Assembly (NCBI RefSeq): GCF_008704555.1
Contig: NZ_CP023702.1
Span: 558,001-622,000 of the forward strand
Length of the DNA: 64,000 bases
Reading direction: 5' to 3'
Source: Streptomyces nitrosporeus
Lineage (GTDB): Bacteria > Actinomycetota > Actinomycetes > Streptomycetales > Streptomycetaceae
Shown: piece by piece, positions 58,055 through 64,000 of the stretch
Position numbering within the stretch: position 1 is the stretch's first letter
Layout: the number at the start of each line of letters is the position of its first letter
Made by a program: the position numbers and the translations under genes
The notes under the pieces: model-generated
Told to the model about the DNA's origin: nothing
Databases searched by the model: none
What the model saw: the letters and a program-made list of their open reading frames with translations, nothing else

Positions 58055-59359
58055 GTGCGTCTGCACCGCTCCTCCCGCCTGACGGCGTCCGCTCTCCTCG
58101 GTACGGCGCTGATGACCCTCGTACCGCTCTCCCCCGCCCACGCCCGGACGCTGCCCGCCGTCGGCGCCACCGCCGAGACGGCGGCGCTGTACGACGACGA
58201 GGCGGGCGGCAACGCCGACGCGGACGATCCGGCGATCTGGCGCAACGACGCCGACCCGGAGCGCAGTCTGGTCGTGGCCACCGCGAAGGAGGGCGGGCTG
58301 CGGGTCTACGGCCTGGACGCCTCCCTGGTCCAGTCGATACCCGCGCCGGCCGCCCCGTCCGAGGACGACGCCCCGGGCCGGTTCAACAACGTGGACCTGG
58401 TCACCGGCCTGCGTACGCCCTCGGGCCGCGCCGACGTGGCCGTGGTCAGCGACCGGGGCAGCGACCGGCTGAGGATCTACCGCATAGACCCGTCCCGTCC
58501 CGGACGGCCGCTGACCGACGTCACGGACCCGGCCGCCGCCCCGGTGTTCTCCGCCGGCCAGGAGGAGGTCAACGAGCAGAGCACCGTCTACGGTCTGGCG
58601 ACCTGGCAGGACCGCCGCAGCGGTCGCTCGTACGCGCTCGTCAGCCGCCGCGACGCGACCGAGCTGGCCCTCCTGGAACTGCTCCCGAACGCCTCCGGCA
58701 CCGTCGGCTACCGCACGGTGCGCACCCTCGCCCTCCCGTCGTCCTTCCGCCTGCCGGACGGCACGTCCTGGACCCCCTGCGGGGAGCCGGGCGAGCTGCC
58801 GCAGGTCGAGGGCATGGTCGTAGACCCGGCGAACGGTGTGCTCTACGCCGGCCAGGAGGACGTCGGCATCTGGCGGATCCCCGCCACCCTTGACGGCCGC
58901 GCCACCCTGATCGACAAGGTCCGCGAGTACGGCGTCCCGGGGACCTACGACCCCGGGACCGAGGAGTGCGTCCCGGGCGCCGACCCCGGTTTCGGCGGCA
59001 AGCGCCTCGCGGCCGACGTGGAGGGCCTCACCCTCTTCCAGGAGCCGGACGGGGACGGCTATCTGATGGCGTCCAGCCAGGGTGACGACACCTTCGCGCT
59101 GTACGACCGCGAGGTCTCCGAGCGCAACGAGTACGAGGGCGGCTTCCGGGTCACCGCCGTCTCGGACGACCTCGACGGCAGCGAGGAGTGCGACGGCGCG
59201 GCCGTGCTGAACGAGCCGCTGGGCTCGCGCTACCCCGACGGTCTGCTGGTGGTCCAGGACGGGCACGAGACGTCCGCCCCGGGCGCCGGGGACGGCCGGG
59301 AGGCGACCGGGTTCAAGTTCGTCGACCTGGGCGCGGTGGTGGACGCGGCCGGCCTGTAG
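58055..59359 (+). CDS. Secreted beta-propeller phytase
   Basis: The product is 434 residues from the GTG at 58055, chosen because AGGAAG lies four bases upstream; an ATG at 58040 has no such site. The signal peptide ends ..SPAHA. The beta-propeller phytase (BPP) pattern is present: DDPAIWRNDADPERSLVVAT, KEGGLRVYGLDASLV, RFNNVDLV, VSDRGSDRLRIYRID, QVEGMVVDPANGVLYAGQED and DVEGLTLFQEPDGDGYLMAS, with a C-terminal QDGHETSAPG...FKFVDL. It hydrolyses Ca-phytate outside the cell, releasing phosphate. It is monocistronic. Phosphate-starvation control would be expected, but no PHO box was identified. Confidence 0.92.
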   Translation: MRLHRSSRLTASALLGTALMTLVPLSPAHARTLPAVGATAETAALYDDEAGGNADADDPAIWRNDADPERSLVVATAKEGGLRVYGLDASLVQSIPAPAAPSEDDAPGRFNNVDLVTGLRTPSGRADVAVVSDRGSDRLRIYRIDPSRPGRPLTDVTDPAAAPVFSAGQEEVNEQSTVYGLATWQDRRSGRSYALVSRRDATELALLELLPNASGTVGYRTVRTLALPSSFRLPDGTSWTPCGEPGELPQVEGMVVDPANGVLYAGQEDVGIWRIPATLDGRATLIDKVREYGVPGTYDPGTEECVPGADPGFGGKRLAADVEGLTLFQEPDGDGYLMASSQGDDTFALYDREVSERNEYEGGFRVTAVSDDLDGSEECDGAAVLNEPLGSRYPDGLLVVQDGHETSAPGAGDGREATGFKFVDLGAVVDAAGL

Positions 59360-59381
59360 GGGCCGGCCCGGAGGTCCTGTG

Positions 59382-59416
59382 CCCCGGTACGGCCGGCCTC
59401 TCCGGCCGTACCGGGG
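59382..59416 (+). terminator. Strong hairpin terminator after the phytase gene
   Basis: A perfect 15-bp inverted repeat (CCCCGGTACGGCCGG at 59382-59396; CCGGCCGTACCGGGG at 59402-59416) has a 5-base loop. Part of the right arm is copied further on: CCGTACCGGGGTCCGCGG occurs at 59406-59423 and again at 59429-59446. Confidence 0.85.
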
Positions 59417-59492
59417 TCCGCGGTCCGCCCGTACCGGGGTCCGCGGACCGCTCGCGGGGGCCCGCCGGGCATCACATAGGCTCATCGGCGAT

Positions 59493-60752
59493 ATGAAGAA
59501 CTACCTCGCTCCGCTGGGGCCCAAGGCGGACAAGGACACCGTGCGCCGGCACAATCTCAGCCTCGTACTGCGCGCGGTGCGGGAGGAGGGCCCGGCGGCC
59601 GAGGCGACCCGGGCCGGGGTCTCGTCCCGGGTCGGGCTCACCCGGGCCGCGGTGTCCTCGCTGGTCGAGCAGTTGATCGCCAGCGGTTTCCTCACCGAGT
59701 CGGGCAAGACGTTCAGCGGCCAGGCCGGGCGCCCGGGTACCGCTCTGAAGGTGGCCCGCACCGGGCCCGCCGGACTCGGCGTGGAGATCAACATCGACTA
59801 CGTGTCGGTGTGTGTGGTGGATCTGGCGGGCACCGGCCGGGTGCGGCAGACCGAGCACCTGGACAACCGGGGCGCGCCGCCCGGAGAGGTCCTGGCCCGG
59901 GCGGCCGGGATCGCGGCCCGCACCCTGGACTCGGCCCGGGAGCAGGACCTGTTCCCGGTCGGGGCGGCGCTGGCACTGCCCGGGCTGGTGTCGGGCGGTT
60001 CGGTGCGCCAGGCCCCCAACCTGGGCTGGAACCAGGTCCCGGCCGAGGAGGTGTTCGCCGGTGCGCTCGCCGCGCTGCGGCCCGGCGCGGCCGTGCTGCC
60101 GGTGCGCTCGGAGAACGAGGCGAACCTCGCGGCCCTGGCCGAACTGTGGTTCGGCGGGCTGGAGGCCGTCCGCAGCTTTCTGTACCTGACCGGTGAGATC
60201 GGTGTCGGTGGCGCCCTGGTGCTCGACGGTGAGCTGCTGCGCGGGGCGCACGGGTTCGCCGGGGAGATCGGGCATGTGGTGGTCGACCCAGACGGCCCGG
60301 AGTGCCGGTGCGGTTCACGGGGCTGCCTGGAGCAGTACGCGGGGCAGACCGCGCTGCTGCGGGCGGCCGGGATCGACGCGGCCGGCGGCGGGGCGTCCGG
60401 GGTGATGGAGCTGGAGCGGCGTGCCCACGCGGGGGACGCGCGGGCCGTCGGGGCCGTGGCCGAGGCGGGCCGGATGCTGGGGCGGGTGCTGTCGGGCGCG
60501 GTCAACCTGTTCGACCCGGACGCGGTGGTGCTGGGCGGGATATACCGGCCCCTGATGCCGTGGCTGTCGCCGCCCGCCGACCGGGAGCTGACGGGCCGCG
60601 TGGTGTCCGGGCTCTGGTCCGGCGGGAGCGGCCGGCTGCGTGCCTCGTCCGTGGCGGGCGACGCGGCCCGGGGCGCGGCGGCGCTGGTGGTGCAGGACGT
60701 ACTGGCCGATCCGGCGGCGTACGCGGCCGGATCGGAGCGGCTGGGCGCCTGA
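59493..60752 (+). CDS. ROK-family (XylR/NagC-type) transcriptional regulator
   Basis: The product is 419 residues from the ATG at 59493. The N-terminal winged helix (about 15-75) has VRRHNLSLVLRAV and SRVGLTRAAVSSLVEQLIAS. The ROK sugar-kinase-like domain has GVEINIDYVSVCVVDLAG, ALALPGLV, NEANLAALAEL and the zinc motif CRCGSRGCLEQY near 270-281. HGFAGEIGHVVVDPDGPEC carries the ExGH signature. It lies convergent with xylA and is the likely xylose repressor of the xylA/xylB pair. Confidence 0.9.
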   Translation: MKNYLAPLGPKADKDTVRRHNLSLVLRAVREEGPAAEATRAGVSSRVGLTRAAVSSLVEQLIASGFLTESGKTFSGQAGRPGTALKVARTGPAGLGVEINIDYVSVCVVDLAGTGRVRQTEHLDNRGAPPGEVLARAAGIAARTLDSAREQDLFPVGAALALPGLVSGGSVRQAPNLGWNQVPAEEVFAGALAALRPGAAVLPVRSENEANLAALAELWFGGLEAVRSFLYLTGEIGVGGALVLDGELLRGAHGFAGEIGHVVVDPDGPECRCGSRGCLEQYAGQTALLRAAGIDAAGGGASGVMELERRAHAGDARAVGAVAEAGRMLGRVLSGAVNLFDPDAVVLGGIYRPLMPWLSPPADRELTGRVVSGLWSGGSGRLRASSVAGDAARGAAALVVQDVLADPAAYAAGSERLGA

Positions 60753-60797
60753 CGTCAGGTGCCCGCCCCGGGACGGCGCCCGCCCCGTTCCGGCGCC

Positions 60798-60845
60798 GCG
60801 GCCCGCCGCCGTCCCGGACGTGGTGCCGGGACGGCGGCGGGCCGC
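60798..60845. terminator. Very strong bidirectional hairpin terminator
   Basis: A perfect 20-bp inverted repeat has arms at 60798-60817 (starting GCGGCCCGCC) and 60826-60845 (ending GGGCCGC), with an 8-base loop. It lies between the convergent ROK gene (stop 60752) and xylA (stop 60904). Confidence 0.88.
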
Positions 60846-60903
60846 CTCCGCCGGTCCCCCGGCGGGTCCGGCGGGACGGCCCGCCGGGTTACGGCTGTCC
60901 GGT

Positions 60904-62073
60904 TCAGCGGACGCCGAGGAGGTGTTCCATGGCGAGCTGGTCGAGTGCTTCGAAGGCCATGGAGCGGGTGGCGACGGTGTCGGCGTCGAAGTCCTCGTAG
61001 GCCGTCCTGTCGGCGAGGAGGGCCTTGAGGCCGTCCTCGGCGGTGGGGCGGGCGAGTTCGTCGAGGCGGGAGGCGGTCAGGGCCTCCTGGACGGCGGGAT
61101 CGGCGCGGAAGGCCGCGGCCCGGTCCTTGAGGATGAGGTAGTTGCGCATGCAGTTCTTCGCGGACTCCCAGACCCCGTCGATGCCGTCGGTGCGCACCGG
61201 CTTGAAGTCGAAGTGGAGGGGGCCCTGGTAGTCGGAGCTCTCCAGCAGGTCCACGAGCCAGAACGCCTGGCGCAGGTCGCCGGCGCCGAAGCGGAAGTCC
61301 TGGTCGTACTTGATGCCGGACTGGCCGTTGAGGTCGATGTGGAAGAGCTTGCCGGCCCACAGGGCCTGGGCGATGCCGTGGGGGAAGTTCAGGCCGGCCA
61401 TCTGCTCGTGGCCGGTCTCCGGGTTCACGCCGACCAGCTCGGGGCGCTCCAGGCGCTCGATGAAGGCCAGGGCGTGGCCGATGGTGGGCAGGAGGATGTC
61501 GCCGCGGGGCTCGTTGGGCTTGGGCTCGATGGCGAAGCGCAGGTCGTAGCCCTGCTCGGTGACGTACTCGCCCAGCAGGTCGAAGGCCTCCTTCATCCGG
61601 TCCAGGGCGACCCGCACGTCCTTGGCCGCACCGGACTCGGCGCCCTCGCGGCCGCCCCAGGCGACGTAGGTGGTGGCGCCGAGCTCGACGGCCAGGTCGA
61701 TGTTGCGGATCACCTTGCGCAGCGCGAAACGGCGCACCTCGCGGTCGTTGGAGGTGAAACCGCCGTCCTTGAACACCGGGTGGGTGAACAGGTTCGTCGT
61801 GGCCATCGGGACCTTCAGCCCCGTCCGCTCCAGCGCGTCCTTGAACCGGGAGATGTGACCGGCACGCTCGCTCTCGGTGGACCCGAACGGGATCAGGTCG
61901 TCGTCGTGGAAGGTCACACCGTGCGCGCCCAGCTCCGCCAGCCGCTCGACCGACTCGACCGGGTCCAGCGCCGGACGCGTCGGCTCACCGAACGGGTCGT
62001 TGCCCCGCCAGCCCACGGTCCACAGACCGAAAGTGAACCTGTCAGCAGGAGTGGGAGTGAAGCGTTCCGTCAT
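60904..62073 (-). CDS. xylA: Xylose isomerase
   Basis: The product has 389 residues. It closely follows Streptomyces xylose/glucose isomerase: [18 protein letters not shown] at the start, HDDD near 56-59 (catalytic His/Asp), [10 protein letters not shown] near 183-192 (Glu and Lys of the metal and hydride-shift site), [14 protein letters not shown], and [15 protein letters not shown]. It interconverts D-xylose and D-xylulose. It is divergent from xylB. Confidence 0.97.
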   Translation of the reverse strand: MTERFTPTPADRFTFGLWTVGWRGNDPFGEPTRPALDPVESVERLAELGAHGVTFHDDDLIPFGSTESERAGHISRFKDALERTGLKVPMATTNLFTHPVFKDGGFTSNDREVRRFALRKVIRNIDLAVELGATTYVAWGGREGAESGAAKDVRVALDRMKEAFDLLGEYVTEQGYDLRFAIEPKPNEPRGDILLPTIGHALAFIERLERPELVGVNPETGHEQMAGLNFPHGIAQALWAGKLFHIDLNGQSGIKYDQDFRFGAGDLRQAFWLVDLLESSDYQGPLHFDFKPVRTDGIDGVWESAKNCMRNYLILKDRAAAFRADPAVQEALTASRLDELARPTAEDGLKALLADRTAYEDFDADTVATRSMAFEALDQLAMEHLLGVR

Positions 62074-62280
62074 CGTCTGTCCGCCTTCGCATGCGTCGGG
62101 TGAGGCACCGGCCGCCCCGGGTCACCGATTTGTTCAGTAACATTATTAATCATGCACGGGACTCCCTGTCGACGTAACCCCCCTGCAGGTCGAAAGCCGG
62201 TCGCCTCTGGTCGGAAAGCCTTCGATCACGTAATTTGTTCGTCGCACGATCAAAATCAGCATGCGAGGAAGAGGTAGCCC
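62074..62280. promoter_or_regulatory. xylA/xylB divergent control region
   Basis: 207 bp, locally AT-rich. TGTT-CAGT-AACA at 62131-62142 is a perfect palindrome within ATTTGTTCAGTAACATTAT, about 60 bp before the xylA start. A related half (ATTTGTTC) lies at 62233-62240 on the xylB side. ROK repressors bind AT-rich TTTGTT-type sequences, so these are candidate XylR sites for coordinated control. GAGGAAGAGG at 62264-62273 is the xylB ribosome site. Confidence 0.6.
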
Positions 62281-63762
62281 ATGCCGCCGCGTACCGTCGT
62301 CATCGGCGTGGACAGTTCCACCCAGTCCACCAAGGCGGCCGTCACCGACGCCGTGACCGGCGAGCTGCTCGCCGTCGGCCGGGCCCCGCACGTGGTCACG
62401 GGTGAGGGCGGTGCCCGCGAGAGCGATCCCGAGATCTGGTGGCGGGCCCTGTGCGACGCGGTGGCCGCGGGGATGAAGGAGTCCGGTCTGGCCGCGTCCT
62501 CGGTCACCGGCATCGCCGTGGCCGGCCAGCAGCACGGCCTGGTGGTGCTCGACCGGTCCGGCCGCCCGCTGCGCCCGGCGCTCCTGTGGAACGACACCCG
62601 GTCCGCGCCGCAGGCGGCGGCGCTGACCGCCGCGCTGGGCGGGCCGGAGGCGTGGACCGCGCGGACCGGGACGGTGCCGGTCGCCTCCATGACGGCGTCG
62701 AAGTGGCAGTGGCTGCGGGAGAACGACCCGGCGAGCGCGGGGGCGGCGGCCGCGGTGCGGCTGCCGCACGACTTCCTGACCGAGCGGCTCGCGGGTGTCG
62801 CGGCGACCGACCCGGGTGACGCGTCGGGCACCTGCTGGTACTCGACCAGGACCGGTTCCTACGACCCGGAACTGCTGTCCCTGCTCGGTCTGGACGAGGC
62901 CCTGCTGCCGCCGGTCGCCGCCACCGGCGGGGTGCGCGTCGGCTCGCTGACCCCCTCGGCGGCCGAGGCGCTCGGCCTGCCGGCCGGGATCGCGGTCGCG
63001 GCCGGCACCGGCGACAACATGAGCGCGGCGGTCGGGCTGGGGCTGGGCGGGAGCGGACTGCTGGACCACCCGGTGCTGAGCCTCGGCACCTCGGGGACGG
63101 TCTTCGCCGCCTCCCGCACCAGGCCCGCGTCCACCGCGCTGTCCGGTTTCGCGGCGGCCGACGGTACGTACCTCCCGTTGGCCTGCACCCTCAACTGCAC
63201 CCTGGCCGTCGACAAGGTCGCCTCCCTGTTCGGGCTGCACCGGGACGACACGTCGCCGGGGGGCGAGGCCGTGCTGCTGCCCTTCCTGGACGGTGAGCGC
63301 ACGCCCGATCTGCCGCTCTCCGCGGGCCTGCTGACCGGGCTGCGGCACGACACCACCCCGCAGCAGCTGCTGGGTGCCGCCTACGAGGGGGCGGCCTTCA
63401 CCGTGCTGCGGGCGATGGACGAGCTGCTGCGGGCATGCGGTCTCGACCCGGCCGACCCGGAGGTGGCCGCCCGGCCGCTGCGGCTGATCGGCGGCGGGGC
63501 GCAGGGCCGTACCTGGGTGGAGACGGTCCGCAGGCTCTCCGGACGCCCGCTGATCGTGCCCGCCGGAGGCGAACTGGTCGCCCGGGGCGCGGCGGCGCTC
63601 GCCGCTTCCGCGGCCGGCGGCGGCGACCCGGTCGCGGTGGCGACGGGCTGGAACTCCACCTCCCAGGACACCGAACTCCCGGCGGTGGAGCGGGACACGG
63701 AGACCTGGGAGCGGGTCGGGTCGGTGCTGGACCGGTCCGCCGGTCCGCTGCTCGGCGGCTGA
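62281..63762 (+). CDS. xylB: Xylulokinase
   Basis: The product has 493 residues. FGGY-family kinase motifs are VIGVDSSTQSTKAAVTD (phosphate 1), GIAVAGQQHGLVVLDRSGRP, LWNDTRSAPQA, GTGDNMSAAVGLGL, LSLGTSGTVFA and RLIGGGAQGRTWVETVRRLS (C-terminal signature region). It phosphorylates D-xylulose to xylulose 5-phosphate. It is divergent from xylA and followed by a canonical terminator. Confidence 0.96.
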   Translation: MPPRTVVIGVDSSTQSTKAAVTDAVTGELLAVGRAPHVVTGEGGARESDPEIWWRALCDAVAAGMKESGLAASSVTGIAVAGQQHGLVVLDRSGRPLRPALLWNDTRSAPQAAALTAALGGPEAWTARTGTVPVASMTASKWQWLRENDPASAGAAAAVRLPHDFLTERLAGVAATDPGDASGTCWYSTRTGSYDPELLSLLGLDEALLPPVAATGGVRVGSLTPSAAEALGLPAGIAVAAGTGDNMSAAVGLGLGGSGLLDHPVLSLGTSGTVFAASRTRPASTALSGFAAADGTYLPLACTLNCTLAVDKVASLFGLHRDDTSPGGEAVLLPFLDGERTPDLPLSAGLLTGLRHDTTPQQLLGAAYEGAAFTVLRAMDELLRACGLDPADPEVAARPLRLIGGGAQGRTWVETVRRLSGRPLIVPAGGELVARGAAALAASAAGGGDPVAVATGWNSTSQDTELPAVERDTETWERVGSVLDRSAGPLLGG

Positions 63763-63778
63763 CGGCCGCTCGGTACGG

Positions 63779-63818
63779 GGCCCGGCGCGGGCCCTTCGGC
63801 CCGCGCCGGGCCGGTTTT
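63779..63818 (+). terminator. Rho-independent-like terminator after xylB
   Basis: A perfect 15-bp inverted repeat (GGCCCGGCGCGGGCC at 63779-63793; GGCCCGCGCCGGGCC at 63798-63812) has a CTTC loop and is followed by GGTTTT. It lies 17 bp past the stop. Confidence 0.92.
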
Positions 63819-63852
63819 GGGGATGATCGAGGATCTTCAATAAGATCCGTCG

Positions 63853-64000
63853 ATGATCACACGAATACGGCTGAGGGCCGGGGTGTGCGTACTGCTCGCC
63901 ACCCTGGCCGCCGGGCTGGGCACCGCCCTCCCCGCCGCCGCCGGCGAACCCCCCTCCGCCCTGACGCCCAAGGTCGAACTCGTCCTGGACGTCAGCGGTT
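63853..64000 (+). CDS. Secreted protein, probably VWA-domain type, 5' end only
   Basis: The ATG at 63853 opens MITRIRLRAGVCVLLATLAA and a signal peptide ending ..LPAAAG. The mature part begins EPPSALTPKVELVLDVSG before the window ends. KVELVLDVSGS is the usual first strand and MIDAS start of von Willebrand A domains. Only 49 codons are visible, so the domain call rests on this short stretch. Confidence 0.65.
   Translation, partial: MITRIRLRAGVCVLLATLAAGLGTALPAAAGEPPSALTPKVELVLDVSG

Noticed and set aside
59406..59446. Second terminator or insertion-site duplication after the phytase gene
   Set aside because: The 18-bp duplication copies part of the terminator arm with no mobile-element gene nearby; it is more likely a local slippage duplication.

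Overview
The window looks like Streptomyces chromosome. GC and third-position GC are very high, GTG starts and 4-bp start/stop overlaps are common, and several gene sets are typical of the genus: a single mce operon with mas genes, a conservon (cvnABCD plus a CYP157-type P450), XRE/DUF5753-DUF397-ATPase sets, a pca operon with fused pcaDC, and divergent xylA/xylB with a ROK regulator. Family names rest on motifs and memory of the families; no database search was possible.

Layout. 1-4.4 kb: a VOC protein (cut by the window edge), a DCC-domain protein ending in a fulvocin C-like eight-cysteine domain, a YhgE/DUF3533-type membrane protein and a LigD-type NHEJ polymerase. 4.5-8.94 kb: a small decayed integrated island sitting in the 5' end of the ATP-dependent ligase gene. 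It is bounded by an 89-bp direct repeat with two mismatches, and the allele pattern allows attB and attP to be reconstructed. It holds a VSR/DUF559-like nuclease, a DUF6879/XRE set, several frameshifted small genes and a dead tyrosine-integrase remnant. 8.85-9.9 kb: the reconstituted ligase. 9.9-23.4 kb: one long minus-strand operon, mkl-yrbEA-yrbEB-mceABCDEF-four mas genes-lytic transglycosylase. This is an ABC-type importer of hydrophobic substrates plus envelope factors; mkl carries an apparent frameshift. 24-28.4 kb: four secreted proteins of unknown role (a DUF6801-type protein, two 4-cysteine paralogues and one more), divergent from a PucR-type regulator. 30.5-32.8 kb: a small unknown protein, an SCP2 sterol-carrier protein and an acyl-CoA dehydrogenase, with three related palindromic operator candidates. 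33-37.4 kb: a P450 divergent from an ATP-grasp gene and an MFS exporter fused to a winged helix. 37.4-41 kb: GNAT, YchJ-like, and the DUF397/XRE/ATPase set. 41-48.5 kb: a GH4 glycosidase, the conservon, and an IclR regulator. 48.6-50.9 kb: MarR plus a FUSC exporter. 51.1-55.7 kb: PcaV-type MarR repressor divergent from pcaH-G-B-DC, with promoter and two matching operators. 56-57.8 kb: a membrane protein, DUF3105 and DUF305. 58-63.8 kb: beta-propeller phytase, ROK regulator, xylA and xylB. 63.85 kb to the end: start of a secreted protein.

How they may work together: the Mce importer, the secreted set, the SCP2/acyl-CoA dehydrogenase pair and possibly the P450 form a plausible neighbourhood for uptake and oxidation of sterol-like or fatty lipids (inference from context). 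The pca genes take protocatechuate to beta-ketoadipate, and xylA/xylB feed xylose into the pentose phosphate pathway. The conservon is a signalling complex built on a G-protein switch.
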